11,126 bases of DNA from Lachnospiraceae bacterium UBA7179. Lineage in GTDB: Bacteria > Bacillota > Clostridia > Lachnospirales > Lachnospiraceae. The position numbers and the translations under genes were made by a program. The stretch lies in the NCBI GenBank assembly GCA_002491195.1, contig DKVL01000054.1, forward strand, positions 1 to 11,126, read 5' to 3'. The notes under the pieces were generated by a model that had not been told where the DNA came from, made no database searches, and saw nothing but the letters and a program-made list of their open reading frames with translations. The first letter of the stretch is position 1, and each line of letters begins with the position of its first letter. Shown piece by piece: positions 1 through 7,009 of the stretch.

Positions 1-134
1 AGAACCTTATAGCTTCAAATTCGAATATTTATGTAGCAAAAAATGTATACATGGTCATAAGCAAAAATCAAACACGATATATATAGTAACGCCCAAAAAT
101 CGAACAGTTTTTTATAATGAGATATTAAAACGAA

Positions 135-168
135 CGGGAAGCCTTTTAGATCAAGGCTTCCCGTATTT
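135..168 (-). terminator. Intrinsic terminator beyond the chemoreceptor gene
   Basis: A perfect 11-bp stem (CGGGAAGCCTT at 135-145, AAGGCTTCCCG at 153-163) encloses a 7-base loop. It lies about 70 bases past the chemoreceptor stop codon. Read on the minus strand the stem is followed by TTCGTTTT, and on the plus strand by TATTTT, so it could work in both directions. The T-runs are modest. Nothing else is recognised in 1-234. Confidence 0.8.
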
Positions 169-234
169 TGTCCATATATAATACATTGATTTAATGGGTA
201 TTTATCGAAACGATCAGCGATCGCAAACTGGCTC

Positions 235-2235
235 TTATACCCTGAAAGATGCCACTGTCTGGTTTAAAAGTACACTCAGACGGAACAGTTCTTCCATCTG
301 CTCCATCACGGCCGCAGAACTTCTGTCAGAACTCTCTGCAGATTGTTCCACCTTTTCCATATAATCCGCGATCTCGCTGATCAATTCCGTAATCGATGTA
401 ATGAACTCATATATTTTCGTCATGCTGGCACTCATCGCCTTGGAAGAATCCCCTAATTCAACGGAGACATCATTATAAAATGCCGCGTCCTGCTGATACA
501 TCTGAGCCAGCGCTGTCATGTCATGATAGTCCTTCATAACCCTTTCATTCATAAAAGACAACAATTTTTCAGAATTTTCGGATAGAAAATCGACATTGTG
601 CACCACGCTCTCCGTCACTTTTCGAATCTGGTCGACTGCCAGCCTGGAATGGTCTGCAAGTTCCCTTATTTCCTCCGCGACAACGGAAAATCCTCTTCCC
701 GCTTCCCCAGCCCTTGCCGCCTCTATGGAAGCATTCAGCGCCAGGAGATTGGTCTGTGTGCTGATTGCGAGAATCTCCTCTGTCAGTGTATCGATTTCCC
801 GCACTCTTTTGCTGTCAGTGATCGCCTTTTCGAGATTCTCCCGCGTCTCCTGATAAAGCGCTACAGCCTGCTTTGAGGATTGTCTGGAAGCCTCATGCTG
901 TTTTTCCGCACGCTCCATAATACTGCCCGACTGTCCCACGGCCTCTCCCGCCTTTTGCGCAACTTTCTCAATGGCCTCTCCCAACTCCTGCCCGTTATCC
1001 TTGATACTGTCTGTCAGCTTTTTCGCCTGCAGTGTCTGCACCATCACCCTGATGACCATTTCAGAGATTCCGGAGATATCCTGATTCAATGTTGTCATTC
1101 TCGATGAAGTACTCTCCGCAATCGTGCCAATATTTTCTGCGTCCTTCTTTGTGTTCAGTATGATCTCCCTGATCTGCTGCCGTACCTCCGTTGTCGCTGT
1201 CCGAATCTGCTCTGTCTCATTTCTGTACTCCCTGGGGATCGTCTTTTCACTGACCACATTTTCCGAGAAATCTCCTGACGCAAACTGTTTCAGCATCTGT
1301 ATCGGGGCAAGCATCTTTCCGATCAGCCCTGCCATAAACACTGCCACAAACACGATGATCACAAAAGCGATCACAACCGCCACTATAATCATGGTGACAA
1401 GGGACTGTGTGACATTTGCCGTCGGAACCACAACCCCCAGTTTCCATCCGCTCCCATCGATATCCGCCACTGCAAAGTAGCACTCACTGCCATCATAATC
1501 CGTGAGCTTTATCACATCATGACCCGTCCCGGAAATCAATATCCCCAGCTCCGGTATCATATCCGCTGCCATAACCGCTGTCTCTGCCGTTGGCTCATAA
1601 CTTTTGTTTTTGTGGGCTACATACTGACCACTGCTGTCCACCAGAAAACCGTACACACCTTCCGCATAATCAATGCTGCCTGTCAGCTCTGTCACTGTGC
1701 CGAGCGTGACATCCAGACCAATGACACCTGCGAGCTCACCGTCTATATAAACCGGCGCCGCGATCGTAGCGCACATCTGACCTGTCAGCACATCCCAGTA
1801 GGGATCTGTCACAATGACTTTCTGCGCCTGTGCCGCCTGCTGATACCATCCGCGCTGCACCGGATCGTAGCCCTCCGGGATCTCCGCCGCCCTGTTGGAC
1901 TGGATAAATCTGCTGTCCCTGGTGCCACAGTACAGATTCAGAAGCTCCTCCCTGCCTGATGCGTGTGCGTCCATCACAGACTGCACAAAGTCTGTGTCCA
2001 TCTTTTTCCCAGCCTCTATGCTGGCCGCAGTTCCGTCCGCGATCATTTTCTCAATCTCTATCCAGGTATTGATCTCCTCCGCATATTTATCCGCGCTGAG
2101 CTGCAGCGCCTGCGTCTGATCCTGAATCATACGCTTCCCCGCGATTGTGATCACCCCTACTGTCGTCAGCAGGATACTCGCCACCACAATACCGATCACG
2201 CTGAATGTCAGTTTCCCCTTAATTGTCCTTAACAA
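235..2235 (-). CDS. Methyl-accepting chemotaxis protein with amino-acid-type dCache sensor
   Basis: This is a transmembrane chemoreceptor that should signal to CheA/CheW. From the N-terminus: a membrane helix at about 11-33, an extracytoplasmic double-Cache domain at about 35-275, a second helix at about 278-303, a HAMP segment at about 303-357, then a long coiled-coil signalling domain. The signalling hairpin tip is unmistakable at about 488-530 (QTNLLALNASIEAARAGE, then GRGFSVVAEEIRELA). In the sensor, Y123, R128, W130, Y131, Y146, D148 and D175 have exactly the spacing of the amino-acid-binding dCache_1 motif as I recall it from Pseudomonas PctA (Y121, R126, W128, Y129, Y144, D146, D173), so an amino-acid ligand is likely. 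The start is TTG at 2233-2235, chosen because GAGGGGG (2245-2251) sits 9 bases upstream and the protein then begins with a short basic stretch before the first helix. No che gene is adjacent, so it is an orphan receptor. The family is certain; the ligand class is inferred. Confidence 0.96.
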   Translation of the reverse strand: MLRTIKGKLTFSVIGIVVASILLTTVGVITIAGKRMIQDQTQALQLSADKYAEEINTWIEIEKMIADGTAASIEAGKKMDTDFVQSVMDAHASGREELLNLYCGTRDSRFIQSNRAAEIPEGYDPVQRGWYQQAAQAQKVIVTDPYWDVLTGQMCATIAAPVYIDGELAGVIGLDVTLGTVTELTGSIDYAEGVYGFLVDSSGQYVAHKNKSYEPTAETAVMAADMIPELGILISGTGHDVIKLTDYDGSECYFAVADIDGSGWKLGVVVPTANVTQSLVTMIIVAVVIAFVIIVFVAVFMAGLIGKMLAPIQMLKQFASGDFSENVVSEKTIPREYRNETEQIRTATTEVRQQIREIILNTKKDAENIGTIAESTSSRMTTLNQDISGISEMVIRVMVQTLQAKKLTDSIKDNGQELGEAIEKVAQKAGEAVGQSGSIMERAEKQHEASRQSSKQAVALYQETRENLEKAITDSKRVREIDTLTEEILAISTQTNLLALNASIEAARAGEAGRGFSVVAEEIRELADHSRLAVDQIRKVTESVVHNVDFLSENSEKLLSFMNERVMKDYHDMTALAQMYQQDAAFYNDVSVELGDSSKAMSASMTKIYEFITSITELISEIADYMEKVEQSAESSDRSSAAVMEQMEELFRLSVLLNQTVASFRV

Positions 2236-2370
2236 GATAATTTACCCCCTCAAAATCTTTTTCACGGCAATTTCATCAGATGTAATACACATAAATAGAA
2301 ATTGCCGAAGCTTCTTTCGAAGAAATGAAGCTCCAGCAACCAATAGGAATTATAAATTGCCGCAGCAATC
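2236..2370 (-). promoter_or_regulatory. Folded 5' leader of the chemoreceptor gene, with RBS
   Basis: Three stem-loops lie between the likely start of transcription and the TTG start. Nearest the gene is a 10-bp perfect stem (2265-2274 with 2298-2307, CGGCAATTTC/GAAATTGCCG) with a 23-base loop that contains a small inner stem. Next is AGCTTC/GAAGCT (2309-2314 with 2327-2332). Furthest is ATTGC/GCAAT (2356-2360 with 2365-2369). The ribosome binding site GAGGGGG is at 2245-2251. The first stem ends about 13 bases before the ribosome binding site, so it could affect translation. I do not recognise a known riboswitch class. Confidence 0.4.
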
Positions 2371-2376
2371 TATATC

Positions 2377-2382
2377 ATTATA
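2377..2382 (-). promoter_or_regulatory. Candidate -10 box (TATAAT) for the chemoreceptor
   Basis: A perfect TATAAT on the minus strand lies about 140 bases before the TTG start. The -35 region 17 bases further up (TTTCGT) is poor, and no sigma-28-type motility promoter (TAAA, then CCGATAA-like) was seen, so this is tentative. There is no convincing terminator between the NatB stop at 2451 and this point, so readthrough from the transporter operon is also possible. Confidence 0.35.
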
Positions 2383-2450
2383 TGAATTTATTTGTCGAAA
2401 CGAAATACATATAGAACAAACCGCGCCTTTTAGGGTATGTTTTGTATTTT

Positions 2451-4553
2451 TTACACTTTTTCTGGTTTCGCCCTCCGCAATATGAGCACACCGATTCCTG
2501 CAAGAACCAACCCGGCGCCACACAGGCACAATACGTCCAGAACAGATAATGTACTCTTGCAAAACACCGGAAAGACCTTGCCGATCTGCTCCGAATAATA
2601 TATCACCAGTACGCTGAATGCATTGTTGATAAAGTGCATTAGCATGGCCGGATAGATGCTGCCCGTCCACCAGACCACAATGCAGAATGCAAGTCCCAAC
2701 AATCCAGTCGGAATAAACTTGATCAGACTCATATGAAAAACTCCGAACAACGCCGCCGTAATCACGATCGCCGAAGGCACACGGTATTTTGCCTTCAGGG
2801 CATGAAGAATCACGCCCCGGAACATCATTTCCTCACAGACCGCCGGCGCGGTCGCGATCACAAGCAGTGCTGCCAGCGCATTGTCCCCCAATATTTCAGA
2901 AAACGTCGTTTCTACATTTTCTGCGCTCCCAGGCAGCAGACTCATCAAACCGGACGAGATCACGATGTTGAGCAGGATCAATCCCATGATAAGAATCGCT
3001 GCGCCCAGATATCCTGCAGCTTTCGTTCCCGCAAATCCATATGTCTGCCGGATATCCCTCTTGGTGTAGACAACCAGGAACAATGGCACTAGCAGGATGA
3101 TCATCTGTGTTCCAAAGAGGCCGGCTAAGCCATATTGAATCTGCAGCATACTTCCCGCATAGAGGATCAGAAGCAGCGTGAGCGCCACCACAAACCATAC
3201 ATCTGATACAGTGGGCACACCGCCCTTTTTGATATTACTGCGTTTCTCAAAGAGTTGTAATCCTGCTTTTCCGTCTGCAAAGAGAATTGCTTCACTGTCA
3301 TAGATCTTACTCAGGAACAGAATTGCGATCACCGCATACGCCACATTGCTCAATAATACCACCGCAATTGCCCCGTAATCGATCTTGAACGCCATCATAT
3401 TCTTGATCAGCAGACAGATATTCGCCACCGGAACCATCGCCATCGTCTGCGTCAGCTCGATATTCGGTATGAAACCGATATAACCTACAAACATCACCAC
3501 CAGCATCAGCGGTGTGATATAATTGTTTGCTTCCTTATAACTTCTGGCAAAGGAAGTCACGCACATGGTGACTGCGCTGATAAATAAGGAAAAGGCAAAC
3601 ACTGCCAGAATACACACCAAAATCGCAGGGATAAACTTCGCCAGGTCAAAAGCCGCCACATCGGTCTGCATATCCATCAGTTTGTACATATACAAGGCGA
3701 TCGCACCCATAGAAAGAATATTGAGCAGCGCGGAGACTATGCCGATCATTGCCACCGTGATAAACTTGGATATAATAAGCTGCCTGTTTGTCACTGGAAG
3801 CGTCAGGATCGTCTCCAATGTCCCTCTCTCACGCTCTCCTGCCGTAGTATCAATCGCTGGGTACATCGTTCCAATCAGGAGACTGATGATCAGCATAAAC
3901 GGGAGAATGGAACCCATAATACTTCCCAATGACTGCTCGTTGCTCGCGGTATCCTGTTTTTCATAATGGATCGGTTCGAGGATGACCTGCACATCCAACC
4001 CTTCCTCCGTAAGCCTTTGTCTTGTCATGTCCTCTTTCAATTCGTCCAGTATGTCCATCGCAAGATCCGCCGCGTAGGAAGAATTGGTCACAGAGGAAAG
4101 ATAGTACACTTCATACTGCATCCTTCCGTCCTGTATCTGCCCTGAAATATATACATCAATCGTTTCCTCATTCAGTGCTGTCTCATAATCAGATATGCTC
4201 TCTGCATCGACAATCGTTATCCGAAAGGGCTGCCCGCCATTTTCGGCACTTTCTCTTGCTCCTTCTGTACTTCTTCCATCCCTTTCACCGAATGTTTCTA
4301 TATCTTTTGGGGCAGAAGTCTGCACTCCCTGCCCCGCTTCCATGAATTTCCGTATCAGAACATCATCATCCTCTGCCTCGACGACGATCTTATAACTCTG
4401 CTCCTCCATGCTGGAAGAGATCAGAGCCGTGATCTGCATGACACCGATAAAAATAAGCGGATATAAGATGAGCGGCACGACCAGCATCATCATCAGCGTC
4501 TTCTTATCGCGAAAGACATCCAACATCTCTTTTTTCACTAACGTCCTGATCAT
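2451..4553 (-). CDS. natB: NatB-type ABC permease fused to a CPBP intramembrane protease
   Basis: This is the membrane subunit of an ABC-2 exporter, partner of the NatA ATPase just upstream. The 700 residues show an N-terminal helix (about 21-45), a large hydrophilic loop outside the membrane (about 46-210), then a set of membrane helices. The loop TAGERERGTLETILTLPV at 237-254 is the conserved coupling segment of NatB-like permeases. The last 180 residues are a CPBP/CAAX-type protease domain with all its signature residues: EEMMFR (E574, E575, R579), FGVFH (F603, H607) and HFINN (H640, N643/N644). The fused architecture is known in Firmicutes as permease/CPBP proteins. I start at ATG 4551-4553 (MIRTLVKKEM) because AGGGGAG lies 11 bases upstream, overlapping the NatA stop; an ATG nine codons earlier would overlap natA and lacks such a site. 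In Bacillus subtilis NatAB exports sodium; the substrate here is unknown. Confidence 0.93.
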   Translation of the reverse strand: MIRTLVKKEMLDVFRDKKTLMMMLVVPLILYPLIFIGVMQITALISSSMEEQSYKIVVEAEDDDVLIRKFMEAGQGVQTSAPKDIETFGERDGRSTEGARESAENGGQPFRITIVDAESISDYETALNEETIDVYISGQIQDGRMQYEVYYLSSVTNSSYAADLAMDILDELKEDMTRQRLTEEGLDVQVILEPIHYEKQDTASNEQSLGSIMGSILPFMLIISLLIGTMYPAIDTTAGERERGTLETILTLPVTNRQLIISKFITVAMIGIVSALLNILSMGAIALYMYKLMDMQTDVAAFDLAKFIPAILVCILAVFAFSLFISAVTMCVTSFARSYKEANNYITPLMLVVMFVGYIGFIPNIELTQTMAMVPVANICLLIKNMMAFKIDYGAIAVVLLSNVAYAVIAILFLSKIYDSEAILFADGKAGLQLFEKRSNIKKGGVPTVSDVWFVVALTLLLILYAGSMLQIQYGLAGLFGTQMIILLVPLFLVVYTKRDIRQTYGFAGTKAAGYLGAAILIMGLILLNIVISSGLMSLLPGSAENVETTFSEILGDNALAALLVIATAPAVCEEMMFRGVILHALKAKYRVPSAIVITAALFGVFHMSLIKFIPTGLLGLAFCIVVWWTGSIYPAMLMHFINNAFSVLVIYYSEQIGKVFPVFCKSTLSVLDVLCLCGAGLVLAGIGVLILRRAKPEKV

Positions 4554-4569
4554 TTTTGGATTCACTCCC

Positions 4570-5337
4570 CTACTGTTCATCTGGCATTCCCTCCTTGCGG
4601 ATCAGCTCGGCAAACACGTCTCTCAGACTGCCCTGATCTGTCTGCGCTTTCAGGTCTGCAGGCGTGCCCTCGCTGATGATCCTGCCGTGATGGATCATGA
4701 TGATCCGGTCGCACAGGTACTCCGCTTCCTCCATATAATGCGTCGAGTACAGAACCGTCTTCCCCCTGTCCCGCTCTCCCTTCATGAAGTCGATAATCGC
4801 CGCGCTGCTGATGATATCCAGCCCAAGCGTCGGTTCATCAAAAATGTATACCTGTGGGTCATGCACAAGACATCTCGCAATGGAAGCCCGCTGCGTCTGC
4901 CCGGTTGACAACTTTTCGATCCTGTTATCAAGGAAAGCGTCCATCGAAAGCACCTCACTGATCTGCTCAATCCTCTGCGCTGTATCCTCCTCCGACATGC
5001 CATACAGAACGCCGAGCATCTGCAAAAATTCTCTTGTCGAGAGTCTTCCATAGAGCTTTGTGTTGTTGGACAGATATCCGATCTGCCTCTTGACCTCAAT
5101 ATCATCGGAAATTTCCTGATCTCCGATACAAATACTGACCATGCCGCTTGTCGGTTTCATCAGCTTGGACATCATGCGCAGCAGCGTGGTCTTCCCCGCG
5201 CCGTTTGGCCCCAGGATCCCGACGATCTCTCCCTCTCTCACTGTCAGCGAGATGCCGTCCACCGCGTTGAACTCGCTCTTTTTGTTTTTCTTTTCATTTC
5301 TGATAAATGTTTTTACCAGGTTGTCAGCTGTGATCAT
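4570..5337 (-). CDS. natA: NatA-type ABC transporter ATP-binding subunit
   Basis: This 255-residue cytoplasmic ATPase powers the NatB-type permease encoded 16 bases downstream. Motifs in order: Walker A GPNGAGKT (43-50), signature LSTGQTQR (143-150, a variant of LSGGQ), Walker B VYIFDEP with catalytic E168 (163-169), D-loop LGLD (171-174) and H-loop STH (H200). The usual Q-loop glutamine after IGYLS is replaced by asparagines (91-92), a variation I believe also occurs in other NatA-like proteins. The start is ATG 5335-5337, with AGAGGAG eight bases upstream; an in-frame TTG 12 codons earlier has no good binding site. It follows the DUF6773-like gene by 32 bases and is surely cotranscribed with natB. 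Confidence 0.95.
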   Translation of the reverse strand: MITADNLVKTFIRNEKKNKKSEFNAVDGISLTVREGEIVGILGPNGAGKTTLLRMMSKLMKPTSGMVSICIGDQEISDDIEVKRQIGYLSNNTKLYGRLSTREFLQMLGVLYGMSEEDTAQRIEQISEVLSMDAFLDNRIEKLSTGQTQRASIARCLVHDPQVYIFDEPTLGLDIISSAAIIDFMKGERDRGKTVLYSTHYMEEAEYLCDRIIMIHHGRIISEGTPADLKAQTDQGSLRDVFAELIRKEGMPDEQ

Positions 5338-5369
5338 CTCAGAATCTCCTCTTTTTTCATTCTCAGTTC

Positions 5370-5852
5370 TCAATCCTCATTGTCGTCATCTTCCCTGTCC
5401 AGCCTCTGTTCCCGTCTCCGTTCCTGAATCTTATAGGCTCCAAGCGCAAGCGACATGCAGACCAGGGTACACATAAAAATATTGATTCCCATAACAACTC
5501 CCGCTGCCGCGCATCCCTGCCATTTGTGATATCTGAAGAACGTCACAAAGAAATGAATGACTCCGCCAATCACACCTGCGATCAGGCTCGCAAACACATT
5601 CACCCGCCATGTCGGCGCAAACTTTCTGTCCCAGACACCATACTTGATACAACCAACAAGGATGTTTGCTGACATAAACAGAAACACAAGAAACTCGCCT
5701 CCTATTTTGTCTGAGCAGCCTGGCCCATAGTAAAATATTTGAGCCAGCATTATAACAGCCAATCCGACATATCCTATCCAGTAACCATTACGTTCAATCT
5801 GAAGCATTTTCTGCTCCTGCATCTCATCCAGTCTGTTTTTTCCTTTTTTCAT
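5370..5852 (-). CDS. Four-helix membrane protein, DUF6773-like
   Basis: This 160-residue protein begins with a basic, amphipathic stretch (MKKGKNRLDEMQEQKML), has four likely membrane helices (about 25-41, 52-70, 84-105 and 117-140) and ends in a highly charged tail (RRREQR, then acidic DREDDDNED). The overall shape and the RLDEMQEQK opening match what I recall as the DUF6773 family of clostridia, but I cannot run a profile search. The start is well fixed: GGGAGGT lies immediately upstream of the ATG at 5850-5852. Such small membrane proteins commonly sit between a YozG-like XRE regulator and a NatAB-type transporter, so it may be an accessory or sensor part of that system. Its function is unknown. 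Confidence 0.85.
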   Translation of the reverse strand: MKKGKNRLDEMQEQKMLQIERNGYWIGYVGLAVIMLAQIFYYGPGCSDKIGGEFLVFLFMSANILVGCIKYGVWDRKFAPTWRVNVFASLIAGVIGGVIHFFVTFFRYHKWQGCAAAGVVMGINIFMCTLVCMSLALGAYKIQERRREQRLDREDDDNED

Positions 5853-5899
5853 ACTTACCTCCCATCCATGCCGTCATCAGCGGCACACACAATCCTCGT

Positions 5900-5926
5900 G
5901 AAGAATGCCTGCTCTTGGCATTCTTC
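5900..5926 (-). repeat. First tandem hairpin between XRE gene and DUF6773-like gene
   Basis: Perfect 10-bp inverted repeat GAAGAATGCC (5900-5909) / GGCATTCTTC (5917-5926) with a 7-base loop. It ends one base before the larger imperfect hairpin at 5928-5989. There is no T-run on either side, so it does not look like a classical terminator. It may act as an attenuator, an mRNA stability stem or an RNA-processing site within the operon. Confidence 0.6.
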
Positions 5927-5927
5927 C

Positions 5928-5989
5928 AGTGTGTAATTTAGAAATTCTTGGCGGGCGTACTTTGGCCGCCTAGAATTGCTTTACACACT
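5928..5989 (-). repeat. Large composite hairpin overlapping the XRE stop codon
   Basis: The outer stem is a perfect 9 bp (AGTGTGTAA 5928-5936 / TTACACACT 5981-5989) and includes the last two codons and stop of the XRE gene. After an asymmetric internal loop (6 and 3 bases) comes a 12-bp inner stem with one mismatch (AATTCTTGGCGG 5943-5954 / CCGCCTAGAATT 5966-5977) around an 11-base loop. Together with the hairpin at 5900-5926 it fills most of the 128-base gap. It lacks a U-tract. Confidence 0.6.
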
Positions 5990-6187
5990 TTCCTCTTCCC
6001 CAAATAAGTCATCCAGGCTCTTCCCCAACACACGGCAGATCGAACGGCACAGTTTGATCGTGGGATTATATTCTCCCTGCTCAATGGCGTTCATCGTCTG
6101 CCTTGAGATCCCCACTGCCTCCGCCAGAGCCTTCTGTGTCATGTCCTTCTCGGCCCTTGCCACTTTGATCGCTATATTTCTTGCCAT
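5981..6187 (-). CDS. Small XRE-family (YozG-like) transcriptional regulator
   Basis: The 68-residue protein is a single Cro/C1-type helix-turn-helix: TQKALAEAVGISRQTMNAIEQGEYNPTIKLC spans the DNA-binding helices (about 17-47), and CRVLGKSLDDLFGEEE closes the domain. It is a typical length for the YozG-like group. The start is ATG 6185-6187, preceded by AGAGGTGA; an open frame extends 14 codons further but without a comparable site. It has its own promoter at 6305-6333 and is the first gene of the minus-strand run leading to the DUF6773-like protein and NatAB. Regulators of this type usually repress their own operon, so it is the likely controller of the transporter; that role is inferred from position. 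Confidence 0.93.
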   Translation of the reverse strand: MARNIAIKVARAEKDMTQKALAEAVGISRQTMNAIEQGEYNPTIKLCRSICRVLGKSLDDLFGEEESV

Positions 6188-6682
6188 CTGCTCACCTCTC
6201 TTTTGATTTTCTGCACGCATACCAATCAATCATTTGAAAGTATGTATGAAACTTTACGCACTTCTATCCCACATTTCTTCCGGATTGCCGCTTTGCTTAT
6301 GTCCAAAATATCATATAAATTACATAATGTCAAATATATTTTACTTTTGATTTGCTATATTTTAATTTGTATCCTATATAACAAACATTGATTAATGTTG
6401 ATTTTTCCTTGCAGCCACTACGTCCTCTCTCAGATTTAGGAACTGTGAATAAATAACATTGCCAGATTGTGCACTTGGAGACAGAGACAAGCAAGATGGA
6501 GCAGTAATTGCTAAATCCTGTCTGTATCGTAACTTATATTGTTACTTTTCACACCCACGCCAAAGTAGTGGAAACATTTTGTGTGCAAAATCTATTATAA
6601 TTCACACCTCAATAACTTATAAGCTGATAAAAACTGGCCAAAATGCAAATTGTAAAATTTCTTTTAGGGCTTGCATTGTCCC
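6188..6682. other. Intergenic, divergent region between XRE and M56 genes (left part)
   Basis: An AT-rich spacer without a believable gene. It holds the promoter of the XRE gene, a 6-bp palindrome AACATT/AATGTT (6384-6399, loop GATT) and a small stem ATTTTG/CAAAAT (6576-6591). An open plus-strand frame from 6459 to 6770 has no ribosome binding site and no protein-like character, and I do not call it a gene. The rest of the divergent region (6683-7009) is described in the separate entries. Confidence 0.6.
6305..6333 (-). promoter_or_regulatory. Promoter of the XRE/DUF6773/NatAB operon
   Basis: On the minus strand, a perfect -35 box TTGACA (6328-6333) is separated by 17 bases from TATTTT (6305-6310). 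Transcription would start near 6298, giving a leader of about 110 bases before the XRE start. This is the best sigma-A promoter in the left half of the window. Confidence 0.7.
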
Positions 6683-6725
6683 CTACAGTATGTTAATATA
6701 TGTATACCTACAATGTGTTAATATA
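6683..6725 (+). repeat. Direct repeat pair, 25-bp period, upstream of the M56 gene
   Basis: Two 18-base copies, CTACAGTATGTTAATATA (6683-6700) and CTACAATGTGTTAATATA (6708-6725), match at 16 of 18 positions and start 25 bases apart, so they lie about two and a half helical turns apart. They sit about 40 to 80 bases before the TATAAT at 6766, whose -35 is weak. Paired direct repeats in that position resemble activator binding sites, such as those of OmpR-type response regulators; the binding protein is unknown. Confidence 0.5.
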
Positions 6726-6765
6726 AAAAGTCATATGGAACTGCAAATTTCTGCATTTGAATCCG

Positions 6766-6771
6766 TATAAT
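6766..6771 (+). promoter_or_regulatory. Candidate -10 box (TATAAT) for the M56 gene
   Basis: A perfect TATAAT lies 240 bases before the M56 start. The -35 region is poor (TGCAAA/GCAAAT at 6742-6748), which would suit an activated promoter with the direct repeats upstream. Transcription would then start around 6778, at the first base of the long inverted repeat. A TTGACA at 6933-6938 lies closer to the gene but has no -10 box at the right spacing. Confidence 0.4.
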
Positions 6772-6778
6772 TGTAACT

Positions 6779-6965
6779 ATCCTAAGGAACTGCATCCTAT
6801 ATGACCATGATGACACACTGTTTCCTGATATGATTTTGTACTACAGCGCACAATTTATCAAATGTTTTTCGAAACCGGAAATTTTTGCTTGAAATACAGT
6901 TCCTTAGGATTCTTCAATGATTTTATTAAGATTTGACAGAATATTTTAAGATCATGCGCTGTAGT
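6779..6965 (+). promoter_or_regulatory. Interleaved inverted repeats in the leader of the M56 gene
   Basis: Repeat A (ATCCTAAGGAACTG, 6779-6792) is perfectly complementary to A' (6897-6910). Repeat B (ACTACAGCGCA, 6840-6850) is perfectly complementary to B' (6955-6965). The order A-B-A'-B' means that both pairings together would form a pseudoknot, or alternatively two competing structures, in an RNA that probably begins at about 6778. The element ends 27 bases before the ribosome binding site. A miniature transposable element bounded by A/A' is the main alternative; I see no target duplication outside A and A'. Confidence 0.45.
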
Positions 6966-7009
6966 GTTACCATGTGTTTGAAAAATGCTCTGGGAGGAAA
7001 TACCAAAAA

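Noticed and set aside
1..134. TATAAT at about 113-118 as a plus-strand promoter.
   Set aside because: No -35 box at a suitable distance and no plus-strand gene follows.
596..1959. Several open frames opposite the chemoreceptor gene.
   Set aside because: They are antisense to a clear gene, have unnatural composition, and none has a ribosome binding site or domain.
2236..2450. A cyclic-di-GMP riboswitch before the chemoreceptor.
   Set aside because: The conserved core sequences of class I and class II were not found on the minus strand; only generic stems are present.
6459..6770. Open plus-strand frame of 103 codons between the XRE and M56 genes.
   Set aside because: No ribosome binding site, no recognisable domain, odd composition, and it covers the direct repeats and the promoter region.
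6933..6961. Promoter with TTGACA at 6933 for the M56 gene.
   Set aside because: At 17 bases downstream the sequence is GCGCTG, which is not a -10 box.
6683..6965. BlaI/MecI operator for the M56 gene.
   Set aside because: TACA/TGTA half-sites occur, but no dyad with the right spacing was found and no BlaI gene is present.
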